64,000 nt of DNA, taken from Merdimonas sp963929015 (GTDB lineage: Bacteria; Bacillota; Clostridia; Lachnospirales; Lachnospiraceae). Shown here one piece after another: positions 33,355-41,331 of this stretch. The position numbers and the translations under genes are program-made. Numbering within the stretch: position 1 is the stretch's first letter; every line of letters starts with the position of its first letter. The DNA lies in the NCBI RefSeq assembly GCF_963929015.1, contig NZ_CAWVHE010000003.1, positions 372,001-436,000 on the forward strand, given 5' to 3'. The notes below the pieces were generated by a model. It searched no databases, had not been told where the DNA came from, and saw only the letters and a list, made by a program, of their open reading frames with translations.

Positions 33355-33367
33355 TGATCGGTACATG

Positions 33368-33397
33368 AAAAGACCGGCAGCTATGCTGCCGGTCTTT
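33368..33397. terminator. Terminator of the cold-shock gene
   Basis: Stem AAAGACCGGCAGC / GCTGCCGGTCTTT with loop TAT; the A run on the left gives a U run for leftward transcription. Confidence 0.8.
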
Positions 33398-33499
33398 AGC
33401 CATAATCGAAAGTTTCGTGTATTGTTTTTAAATATCTAAATCAAAGCTGTTTTATCTATTCAAAAAGGTACATTTAATTTACGATTACCGCCCAGGGAA

Positions 33500-33697
33500 T
33501 TAAAGTTTTGTCACGTTTACTGCCTGCGGTCCCTTTGCGCCTTCAGTTACGTCGTACTCTACTTCCTGTCCTTCGTCCAGAGTCTTGAATCCTTCCATGT
33601 TCAGTCCGGAGTAGTGTACAAACACGTCGTTGCCAGATTCATCAGAGATGAAACCATAGCCTTTTTGGTTGTTAAACCACTTTACTGTACCCTTCAT
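33500..33697 (-). CDS. Cold-shock domain protein (CspA family)
   Basis: RNA/ssDNA chaperone of 65 residues, a single five-stranded OB fold. The RNP1 motif KGYGFI and RNP2 motif DVFVHYS are both present in MKGTVKWFNNQKGYGFIS.... Start ATG at 33697 has GGAGG seven bases upstream; the longer frame is leader sequence. The mRNA leader of about 66 bases can fold (AACTGGTTCCGG with CCGGACCGGTT), as cold-shock leaders often do. Confidence 0.97.
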   Translation of the reverse strand: MKGTVKWFNNQKGYGFISDESGNDVFVHYSGLNMEGFKTLDEGQEVEYDVTEGAKGPQAVNVTKL

Positions 33698-33769
33698 ATG
33701 ATACCTCCATAAAAAAAGAAAAAGTTTGTAACCGGTCCGGTCTGTCCGGAACCAGTTGAATACGAAGAA

Positions 33770-33798
33770 AGCGTAGCATAAGTGGGACAAAAAGTCAA
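33770..33798 (-). promoter_or_regulatory. Promoter of the cold-shock gene
   Basis: Leftward TTGACT (complement of 33793-33798), 17 bases, TACGCT (complement of 33770-33775). Confidence 0.55.
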
Positions 33799-33888
33799 TG
33801 GAAAACCAAGTATCTTGACGAATCGAAACCAACCATGTAAAGTATAATTAGTTCAAAAAATAACGGTTTTAGAAAAGGATCGAAGGTT

Positions 33889-35514
33889 ATGATTACATTA
33901 ACGGGGAAAAAAGTATCAGAAGGAATTGCGATTGGAAAATTATCTTTTTATAAAAGAGAAGGGAAGGAGATCCGTCGTATTTATGTAAAAGACGTGGAAA
34001 AGGAAGTGCAGCGTTTTCAGAAAGCGCGCACAAAGGCGATCCAGGAGCTGAAGAACCTGTATGACGCAGCGGCTAAAGAAGTGGGCGATGCCAATGCCGC
34101 GATCTTCGAGATGCAGCAGACAATCCTGGAACGGCCGGAACTGGTGGATCAGGTGAACCGCTTTATTGTGGATCAGAAATTAAATGCGGAATATGCGGTG
34201 CAGACCGTAGCGGAAAACTATCTTTCCGAAGAAAATCCAGAACAGAAGATCTATACGCAGGGCCATGACGTGGATATTAAAGATGTGGCCAATCGTGTCC
34301 TTAAGATCTTGTCCAGAAGCTGGAAGGACCGGATGCTGATGGACGAGCCGTTTGTCCTGGCGGCGGGAGAATTGTATCCCAGCGAGGCAGTACAGCTTGA
34401 TAAGTCAAAAGTCCTGGGGTTTGTGACCAGATATGGTACCATTAATTCCCATACGGCCGTTCTGGCAAGGACCAAGGGGATCCCTTCTGTAATCGGTCTT
34501 GGAGAGGCTCTGAAGAAAGATTATGACGGAAAAATGATCATCATTGATGGTTACGAGGGGAAAGTCTATATTGAGCCGGATTATTCCACATTGACAAAAC
34601 TGAAACAAAAGAAGGACACGAATGTCACTCATGTGAAAAATCTGGAGCGGCTGAAAGGAAAAGAAAATATCACCCAGAGCGGCCAGAGAATTGACATTTG
34701 CGCCAACATTGGAACCAGAGAAGATATTGAAAGCGTGATCCGCAGCGACGCCGGCGGCATCGGCCTGTTCCGCAGTGAGTTTCTGTATATGGAAAATGGC
34801 ACCAAGCTGCCGACAGAAGAGCAGCAGTTCCAGGTATATAAGCTGGCCGCAGAGGCCATGGGCGTGAAAAAAGTAGTGATCCGTACCGCTGATCTGGGTG
34901 GAGAAAAGAAGGCGGACTGCCTGGACGTGGGCGCAGAGTCCAACCCGTCCATGGGCCTTCGGGGAATCCGGATCTCTCTGGAAAAAGAGGAGATTTTTAA
35001 AACCCAGCTTCGCGCTATTTTGCGGGCATCTGTCTATGGAAATGTATCTATTATGTTTCCGATGATCACATCTGTGGAAGAGGTGACGCGGGCAAAACTT
35101 CTGCTGGAAACAGCAAAACGGGAATTAAAGGCAGAAAAGAGCGCTTTTGATGAAGAAATCCAGGTGGGGGTAATGATCGAAACACCTGCGGCGGTTATGA
35201 TCAGCGGAGAGCTGGCAAGAGAAGTAGACTTTTTCAGTATCGGCACCAACGATCTGACCCAGTTTACCCTTGGTATGGACCGGGGAAATGAAAAACTGGT
35301 AAAATTCTACAACCCCCGCCATCCGGCGCTGATCAAGATGATCCGGATTGTGGCCAATAATGTACATCTGGAAGGGAAAAAGATCAGTATCTGTGGAGAT
35401 CTGGCGGCAGATCTGGAACTGACAGAAACATTTGTGCAGATGGGCATTGATGAATTGTCTGTGGCGCCGGGACAGGTGCTGGCGCTTCGGAAAAAGATCC
35501 GGGAGATCCAGTAA
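33889..35514 (+). CDS. ptsI: PTS enzyme I (phosphoenolpyruvate-protein phosphotransferase)
   Basis: General PTS component that takes phosphate from PEP and passes it to HPr; 541 residues. The N-terminal HPr-binding domain is followed by the phosphohistidine site (GTINSHTAVLARTKGIPSVI, about residue 188) and the PEP-binding barrel (GIGLFRSEFLYM; VMIETPAAVMISGELA; DFFSIGTNDLTQF). The active-site loop is GTINSHT where GGRTSHT is more usual, but the His is kept. No ptsH is adjacent. RBS AAAAGGA, weak upstream -10 TATAAT at 33843. Confidence 0.95.
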   Translation: MITLTGKKVSEGIAIGKLSFYKREGKEIRRIYVKDVEKEVQRFQKARTKAIQELKNLYDAAAKEVGDANAAIFEMQQTILERPELVDQVNRFIVDQKLNAEYAVQTVAENYLSEENPEQKIYTQGHDVDIKDVANRVLKILSRSWKDRMLMDEPFVLAAGELYPSEAVQLDKSKVLGFVTRYGTINSHTAVLARTKGIPSVIGLGEALKKDYDGKMIIIDGYEGKVYIEPDYSTLTKLKQKKDTNVTHVKNLERLKGKENITQSGQRIDICANIGTREDIESVIRSDAGGIGLFRSEFLYMENGTKLPTEEQQFQVYKLAAEAMGVKKVVIRTADLGGEKKADCLDVGAESNPSMGLRGIRISLEKEEIFKTQLRAILRASVYGNVSIMFPMITSVEEVTRAKLLLETAKRELKAEKSAFDEEIQVGVMIETPAAVMISGELAREVDFFSIGTNDLTQFTLGMDRGNEKLVKFYNPRHPALIKMIRIVANNVHLEGKKISICGDLAADLELTETFVQMGIDELSVAPGQVLALRKKIREIQ

Positions 35515-35562
35515 ATATCCCTGCAGCCGGAGAAAGGCTGTAAGAGCAAAGGAGGGATGATT

Positions 35563-36882
35563 ATGGAAAAAAGTTATGCACAGGATCCGTTGATACAAAA
35601 GATCGCGGCAGCAGAGGAAGTCTGCTGGGTAAATGACAAGCTAATACCATGGGAGACGGCAAGGGAAAAACTTCCTGTGACAGCAGAAGAAATCCGGGAA
35701 GCCACAGACCGGCTGGAGCGGTTTGCGCCGTTTATCCGGAAATGTTTTCCGGAAACAGAGCCGGAACAAGGCAGGATAGAATCGCCCCTTACCAGGATCC
35801 CCGGGATGCAAAAGATGCTGGAAGAAACTTACGGATGCAGGATTTCTGGGGAACTTCTTTTGAAACAGGACAATGCCTTGGCAGTGGCCGGTTCCGTAAA
35901 GGCAAGGGGCGGCATCTATGAAGTGCTGAAACATACGGAAGATCTGGCGCTGGAGGCCGGGCTTTTAACAGGAGCAGAAGATTATTCCGTGCTTGCTTCG
36001 GAAAAATGCCGGGAATATTTCGGCCAGTATAAGATCCAGGTGGGATCTACCGGAAATCTGGGTCTAAGTATCGGGATTGCCAGCGCTGCCATTGGCTATC
36101 AGGTGATCGTGCATATGTCGGCGGATGCCCGTCAGTGGAAAAAAGATATGCTGCGCCGCCATGGTGTGAAAGTAGTGGAATATGCGTCCGATTACAGCGA
36201 AGCGGTAAAAAACGGAAGGAAAGAGTCTGACGCAGATCCGAAGAGTTATTTTGTGGATGACGAAAATTCTAAAAATCTGTTTATGGGATATGCGGTTGCG
36301 GCCGGACGGCTGCACGCGCAGCTGGATGATCTTGGCGTGACAGTGGATGAGGGACATCCGTTATTTGTCTATATTCCCTGCGGGGTCGGAGGAGCGCCGG
36401 GCGGGATTACGTTTGGCCTGAAAGAAATCTGGGGAGACCATGTCCATGTGTTCTTTGTGGAGCCCACGCAGGCTCCCTGTATGGTTCTGGGAATGGCAAC
36501 CGGACTGCACAATCAGATCTGCGTGCAGGACGTGGGGCTGACCGGACAGACCCATGCCGACGGGCTGGCAGTGGGACGTCCCTCCGGATTTGTGGGAAAG
36601 GTAATGGAACCTCTGCTGTCCGGAGAATTTACGCTGGAAGACAGATGGCTTTACGATTATATGCGGATGCTTTGGGATACAGAAGATATTTTCATTGAAC
36701 CCAGTTCCTGCGCGGCTTTTGCAGGGCCGGTAAGGCTGCAGGCCTGTAAGGAGACCCGGGAGTACCTCGAAGAGAGAGGTCTGAAGGAGCAGATGGGTCA
36801 GGCGGTACAGATCGTCTGGGCCACCGGAGGGCGGCTGGTGCCAGAAGAAGTACGGGAAGAATATCGGAAAACATATCTTTAA
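35563..36882 (+). CDS. dsdA: D-serine ammonia-lyase DsdA
   Basis: PLP enzyme converting D-serine to pyruvate and ammonia; 439 residues. The Schiff-base lysine lies in NALAVAGSVKARGGIYEVLK, the phosphate-binding loop in VGSTGNLGLSIGI, and QTHADGLAVGRPSGFVGK is another DsdA block. Two ATGs are possible; the one at 35563 stands seven bases from GGAGG, while 35557 touches it. No dsdC or dsdX homologue is nearby, so a detoxifying or catabolic role stands alone. Confidence 0.95.
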   Translation: MEKSYAQDPLIQKIAAAEEVCWVNDKLIPWETAREKLPVTAEEIREATDRLERFAPFIRKCFPETEPEQGRIESPLTRIPGMQKMLEETYGCRISGELLLKQDNALAVAGSVKARGGIYEVLKHTEDLALEAGLLTGAEDYSVLASEKCREYFGQYKIQVGSTGNLGLSIGIASAAIGYQVIVHMSADARQWKKDMLRRHGVKVVEYASDYSEAVKNGRKESDADPKSYFVDDENSKNLFMGYAVAAGRLHAQLDDLGVTVDEGHPLFVYIPCGVGGAPGGITFGLKEIWGDHVHVFFVEPTQAPCMVLGMATGLHNQICVQDVGLTGQTHADGLAVGRPSGFVGKVMEPLLSGEFTLEDRWLYDYMRMLWDTEDIFIEPSSCAAFAGPVRLQACKETREYLEERGLKEQMGQAVQIVWATGGRLVPEEVREEYRKTYL

Positions 36883-36889
36883 GTGAAGC

Positions 36890-36908
36890 ACTTCCGGCCG
36901 GAAGTTTT
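36890..36908 (+). terminator. Possible terminator after dsdA
   Basis: Palindrome ACTTCC-GGCC-GGAAGT followed by TTTT. Short T tract, so efficiency is uncertain. Confidence 0.5.
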
Positions 36909-36914
36909 CATATG

Positions 36915-36968
36915 CTGATACTGTATCAGTAAAACAGCAGGTTTTACAGAAAGGAAGGATACAGTATG
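36915..36968 (+). promoter_or_regulatory. Possible RNA switch over the lysozyme start codon
   Basis: CTGATA-CTG-TATCAG (36915-36929) can fold on itself. Alternatively ATACTGTATC (36918-36927) pairs perfectly with GATACAGTAT (36958-36967), which contains the end of the ribosome-binding site and the AT of the start codon. A third helix, GTAAAAC/GTTTTAC (36929-36935 and 36941-36947), lies between. The first two folds exclude each other. Confidence 0.4.
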
Positions 36969-37751
36969 AGTTTAAATGGAATCGATATCTCCAGCTGGCA
37001 GACAGGGATCGATCTGTCTAAGGTGCCCTGTGATTTTGTGATCATCAAGGCGACAGAGGGCGTGACCTATGTCAATCCGGATTGCGACCGGGCGTTCCGG
37101 CAGGGGGCGGATCTTGGGAAAAAGCTGGGAGTATATCATTTTGCAGGAAAAAACGAAGCTTTTGCCGAGGCAGAGTATTTTGTTGATCATATCCGGGGCT
37201 ATATCAAGAAAGCAGTTCTGGCATTAGACTGGGAAGGAAACGGCGTGTCGCGGGGGCCGGCCTGGGCAAAAGACTGGCTGGACCGGGTGTACCAGCTGAC
37301 CGGGGTAAAACCGCTGCTCTATATGAGTAACAGCACGGTTCACGCTTATGACTGGACGTCTGTGGTAAACGGGGATTACGGATTGTGGAACGCCGGATAT
37401 TATAAAGGAAATACGCCGATGGGATACAATCCGGGAGCGCCTCTTCTGGGCGGAACCGGAGCCTGGAAATTCGCGGCGCTTTATCAATATACGTCGAACG
37501 GCCGTCTGCCGGGCTACAGCGGAGATCTGGATCTTAACGTATTCTATGGAGACCGGGCGGCATGGAACGCCTATGCGGGAGGAAGTCCTGCCCAGGCAGC
37601 GCCCGAACCGGTGTATTATACTGTGAAAAGAGGAGATACCTTAAGCGGGATCGCCGCAAGATACGGAACCACCTATCAGAGACTGGCAAGGATCAACGGG
37701 ATCAGCAATCCCAATCTGATCTATCCGGGACAGAAGATCCGTATCTCTTAG
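36966..37751 (+). CDS. GH25 lysozyme with C-terminal LysM domain
   Basis: Muramidase-type cell wall hydrolase of 261 residues. The GH25 barrel covers about 1-200: GIDISSWQTGIDLSK with the catalytic Asp, VIIKATEG and ALDWEGN with the catalytic acids, and DLDLNVFYGD near its end. A LysM peptidoglycan-binding domain follows at about 216-260 (YTVKRGDTLSGIAARYG). No signal peptide is visible, so export would need a non-Sec route, a holin or lysis. No phage genes adjoin. A possible start-codon-masking leader lies upstream. Confidence 0.93.
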   Translation: MSLNGIDISSWQTGIDLSKVPCDFVIIKATEGVTYVNPDCDRAFRQGADLGKKLGVYHFAGKNEAFAEAEYFVDHIRGYIKKAVLALDWEGNGVSRGPAWAKDWLDRVYQLTGVKPLLYMSNSTVHAYDWTSVVNGDYGLWNAGYYKGNTPMGYNPGAPLLGGTGAWKFAALYQYTSNGRLPGYSGDLDLNVFYGDRAAWNAYAGGSPAQAAPEPVYYTVKRGDTLSGIAARYGTTYQRLARINGISNPNLIYPGQKIRIS

Positions 37752-37791
37752 AAAACAAAAGAAGACGGGAAAAGATCATTCATAAAAAGAG

Positions 37792-37825
37792 GGAGATATG
37801 CACAAAGCAGTGCGTATCTCCTTTT
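37792..37825. terminator. Terminator between the lysozyme and lacI genes
   Basis: Stem GGAGATATGCAC / GTGCGTATCTCC with a 6-base loop, one G-U type pair, then TTTT. Confidence 0.75.
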
Positions 37826-37842
37826 CTGTGAGCGGAATTCTT

Positions 37843-38844
37843 TTATCTTACCGGTTTCACCGTCCCGGTGGAATTTCGTACGATCAGTTCTGCATGGAGC
37901 AGAAGCGTTCCGATCGGAACCTGGTTCCTCAGGCTTTCCAGCGCATAATATCCGCTTTTGCCAAGCTGCAGCCGGTCCTGGCGCACCGTGGTCAGAGGAG
38001 GTGATGTGTAGGCGCAAAATGGCAGGTCGTCAAAACCGATGATACTGATATCCTCTGGAACGCGGTATCCCATCTGCTGGCACTGCACCAGAGCGGCGCT
38101 GGCGATCAGGTCATGGCTGCAGATGATGGCGGTCGCCTGTTTTTCGGACAGGAGACGGGGCAGATGTTTCTCTACACAGCAGGAAGTATAGTGAGAACTG
38201 CCGGTGTCGGAAAGATCGGCGGAAAGTTCCTGCTGTTTCATGGTCTTAAGGAAAGCGTCCAGACGGATCTGCATGATGTGGGAGTTCAGAGCGTGGCTCA
38301 GATAACCGATTCTCTGATGTCCCAGACTTTTTAAGTGGGAAACAGCCAGTTCCATGCCCTCCCGGTTGTCGATCCCTATGGCGGCCATACAGGGGTTGGC
38401 GGAAACGTAATTATCATAAAGGACCGCCGGCGTATGGCTGGAAGGAAATTCTTTCATCCAGGGATCTTCCAGGGAAAAACCAAGGACAAAGGCGCCCAGA
38501 TAGTTATATTGCAGCATAAAGCTATCATAGGAAAGAGAATGCTGCAGACCCTCAGTGACCGGGATCACATCCACCGTGTATCCGGCGGGTTCAGCCATCT
38601 GGCGGAATCCCAGGATCAGGTCATATCCGAACGCGCCCGGGGCCTGGTATTCCATACGCTGGATCAGGATACAGAGCCTCCGGCTTTTCCCGGATCTTTG
38701 GATCTTGTGATATCCCATCTCTACGGCAGTGTCGATGACGGTTTTCTGCAGGGATTCGCTGATGTCTGGCGCGCCGTTCAAAGCTTTTGATACTGTTCCT
38801 TTTGAAATTCCGAGCTTATCCGCAATATCCTGCAAAGTTGCCAT
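37843..38844 (-). CDS. LacI-family regulator (MalR-like by context)
   Basis: Regulator of 333 residues. The N-terminal LacI helix-turn-helix is textbook: MATLQDIADKLGISKGTVSK then ALNGAPDISE. The sugar-binding periplasmic-like domain covers about 60-330 (ISIIGFDDLPFCAYTSPPLT near the C terminus). It is divergent from the phosphorylase-malQ-glucosidase operon and a shared 15-bp motif occurs in both promoters, so it probably controls maltodextrin use. RBS AGGAGG. Ligand is not known. Confidence 0.9.
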   Translation of the reverse strand: MATLQDIADKLGISKGTVSKALNGAPDISESLQKTVIDTAVEMGYHKIQRSGKSRRLCILIQRMEYQAPGAFGYDLILGFRQMAEPAGYTVDVIPVTEGLQHSLSYDSFMLQYNYLGAFVLGFSLEDPWMKEFPSSHTPAVLYDNYVSANPCMAAIGIDNREGMELAVSHLKSLGHQRIGYLSHALNSHIMQIRLDAFLKTMKQQELSADLSDTGSSHYTSCCVEKHLPRLLSEKQATAIICSHDLIASAALVQCQQMGYRVPEDISIIGFDDLPFCAYTSPPLTTVRQDRLQLGKSGYYALESLRNQVPIGTLLLHAELIVRNSTGTVKPVR

Positions 38845-38868
38845 AGAAGACCTCCTGGTGAAAAAAGA

Positions 38869-38883
38869 TTTCGTAATATTTCG
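38869..38883. promoter_or_regulatory. Candidate LacI-protein operator, lacI side
   Basis: On the lower strand CGAAATATTACGAAA: two CGAAA units ten bases apart. It matches 13 of 15 positions of the motif at 39013-39027 before the phosphorylase gene. Confidence 0.45.
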
Positions 38884-38974
38884 GAAACCTGCATATTTTT
38901 AATGCAGATTCTGTGTTCATTTGGAATTATTATATCATGAAATAAAAAGAATACAAGAAAAAAGGAAAAACAGA

Positions 38975-39027
38975 TTGACGAATATCCAGACATGGATTAA
39001 GATGAAACCAAACGAAACAATACGAAA
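38975..39027 (+). promoter_or_regulatory. Phosphorylase operon promoter and candidate operator
   Basis: TTGACG (38975-38980), 17 bases, TAAGAT (38998-39003). Ten bases further, CGAAACAATACGAAA (39013-39027) repeats CGAAA with a 10-base period, covering the start site. The same arrangement occurs on the lacI side. Confidence 0.55.
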
Positions 39028-39051
39028 CTATCTTGAAAGGAGTAGAAAGAA

Positions 39052-41316
39052 ATGGAACAGGCATTACAGCGTGTACTGCAGGAAAAATTTCAGAAAGATT
39101 TGAAAGAAGCAACCAAAGAGGAGATGTATACAGCGCTTCTTTTTGTTACCAAAGATAAGATGAAACATATGAAACAAAAGGAAGGAGACCGGAAGCTGTA
39201 TTATATTTCCGCAGAGTTTCTGATCGGCAAACTGCTTTCCAACAATCTGATCAATCTGGGCCTTTTTGATGAAGCAAAAGAGGTGCTGGCAAAATACGGA
39301 TTCGATCTGACCGAGGTGGAAGAAGTAGAAGCAGAGCCTTCCCTTGGAAACGGTGGACTTGGACGGCTGGCCGCCTGTTTCCTGGATTCGATCGCAACGC
39401 TGGGGCTTGCCGGAGACGGCGTGGGGATAAACTATCATGACGGCCTTTTCCTTCAGAAATTTGCAGATCATAAGCAGCGGGAGGAGAAAAATCCATGGAT
39501 CACAGAAGAGAGCTGGCTTACCAGGACGGACCGCCATTTTGAGGTGCCTTTTCAAGACTTTACCCTGACTTCTACGATGTACGATATTGATGTGCCGGGA
39601 TATGGAAAGGATACCTGCAACAAACTGCATCTCTTTGACCTGGATACCGTGGATGAAAGCATCATCCATGACGGGATCCAGTTCGACAAACGAGATATCC
39701 CTAAAAATCTGACGCTCTTCCTTTATCCAGATGACAGCGACGAGGCGGGACAGCTGCTCCGGATCTATCAGCAGTATTTTATGGTCAGCAACGCGGCCCA
39801 GCTGATCTTAAAGGAAGCAGAAGAAAGAGGGGTAAACCTCTACCATCTTCACGAGCATGTATGTATCCAGATCAATGATACCCATCCGACCATGGTGATC
39901 CCGGAACTGATCCGGCTTTTGACCACGCAGAAGGGATTTAACATGGATACAGCCATCGACGTGGTAAGAAAAACCTGCGCGTATACGAACCACACGATCC
40001 TTTCCGAGGCGCTGGAAAAATGGCCGGTCTCCTATCTTGAGAAAGTAGTGCCCCACCTTCTGCCCATTATCAGAGAACTGGACGCAAGAGTCAGAAGAGA
40101 TTTTCATGATGAAAAAGTCTATATCATTGATGAAATGGACCGTGTACATATGGCCCATATCGATATCCACTACGGATATGCGGTAAATGGCGTGGCGGCG
40201 CTTCACACAGAGATCCTGAAGGAATCCGAACTGAAGCCTTTCTATGACATTTATCCGGAGAAATTTAATAATAAGACCAACGGCATTACCTTCCGCCGGT
40301 GGCTGGTTCACTGTAACCATGAGCTGGCAGATTATCTGAAAGAGCTGATCGGCAAAGATTTCGTGGAGAATGCGGACAGCCTGGAGAAGCTGCTGGCCTT
40401 CCGGGACGATGACGCAGTGCTTGAAAGATTAAGAGAGATCAAGAAGGACGCCAAGCTGGAGCTGAAAAAATATCTGAAAGAAACCCAGGATGTGGATATT
40501 GATGAAAATGCAATCTTTGATATTCAGATCAAGCGACTCCATGAGTATAAGAGACAGCAGATGAATGCGCTGTATGCAATTTATAAATATAAAGAGATCA
40601 AGAAAGGACATCTTCCCAAACGTCCGGTTACCATGATCTTTGGCGCCAAAGCTGCGCCGGCCTATACCATTGCAAAAGACATTATCCATCTGATCCTGTG
40701 TCTGCAGGAACTGATCAATCACGACCCGGAGGTCAGTCCCTATCTGCGGATTGTGATGGTGGAAAATTACAATGTGACCAAAGCGGAAAAGCTGATCCCG
40801 GCCTGCGACATTTCCGAGCAGATCTCCCTGGCTTCCAAGGAGGCTTCCGGCACCGGCAATATGAAATTCATGCTGAACGGGGCGGTAACGCTTGGAACCG
40901 AGGACGGCGCTAATGTGGAGATCCACGAGCTGGTGGGCGACGATAACATTTATATTTTTGGAGAAAAGTCTGAAACAGTCATCGACCTCTACGACAAGGC
41001 GGCTTATCATTCCAGAGCCATTTACGAAAGCGATCCGGAGATCGAAGAACTGGTAGATTTTATCATCAGCAAGCAGATGATCCTTATCGGAGATCCGGTG
41101 AATCTGGGCCGGCTTTATAAGGAGATCGTGAGCAAAGACTGGTTTATGACGCTGCTTGACCTGAAAGATTATATCCTTACCAAAGAAAGGATGCTGGAGG
41201 ATTATGAGGACGAGAAGGCCTGGGCAAAGAAGATGCTGGTCAATATCGCCAAAGCAGGATATTTTTCGTCTGACCGCACCATTGCAGAATATAATCAGGA
41301 TATCTGGCATCTGTAA
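39052..41316 (+). CDS. glgP: Glycogen / maltodextrin phosphorylase
   Basis: PLP-dependent GT35 enzyme releasing glucose 1-phosphate from alpha-1,4-glucans; 754 residues. Family blocks seen are PSLGNGGLGRLAACFLDSIA (about 98-117), QINDTHPTMVIPEL, NKTNGITFRRWL and the cofactor site EASGTGNMKFMLNGAVTLGT with the PLP lysine near residue 606. It is the first gene of malP-malQ-GH13, so maltodextrin phosphorylase is as likely a role as glycogen phosphorylase. RBS GAAAGGAG. Confidence 0.95.
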   Translation: MEQALQRVLQEKFQKDLKEATKEEMYTALLFVTKDKMKHMKQKEGDRKLYYISAEFLIGKLLSNNLINLGLFDEAKEVLAKYGFDLTEVEEVEAEPSLGNGGLGRLAACFLDSIATLGLAGDGVGINYHDGLFLQKFADHKQREEKNPWITEESWLTRTDRHFEVPFQDFTLTSTMYDIDVPGYGKDTCNKLHLFDLDTVDESIIHDGIQFDKRDIPKNLTLFLYPDDSDEAGQLLRIYQQYFMVSNAAQLILKEAEERGVNLYHLHEHVCIQINDTHPTMVIPELIRLLTTQKGFNMDTAIDVVRKTCAYTNHTILSEALEKWPVSYLEKVVPHLLPIIRELDARVRRDFHDEKVYIIDEMDRVHMAHIDIHYGYAVNGVAALHTEILKESELKPFYDIYPEKFNNKTNGITFRRWLVHCNHELADYLKELIGKDFVENADSLEKLLAFRDDDAVLERLREIKKDAKLELKKYLKETQDVDIDENAIFDIQIKRLHEYKRQQMNALYAIYKYKEIKKGHLPKRPVTMIFGAKAAPAYTIAKDIIHLILCLQELINHDPEVSPYLRIVMVENYNVTKAEKLIPACDISEQISLASKEASGTGNMKFMLNGAVTLGTEDGANVEIHELVGDDNIYIFGEKSETVIDLYDKAAYHSRAIYESDPEIEELVDFIISKQMILIGDPVNLGRLYKEIVSKDWFMTLLDLKDYILTKERMLEDYEDEKAWAKKMLVNIAKAGYFSSDRTIAEYNQDIWHL

Positions 41317-41331
41317 GAAAGAGGAGAGCAT

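Noticed and set aside
36966..37751. Prophage remnant around the lysozyme
   Set aside because: No other phage-like gene, attachment repeat or integrase within the surrounding 20 kb.
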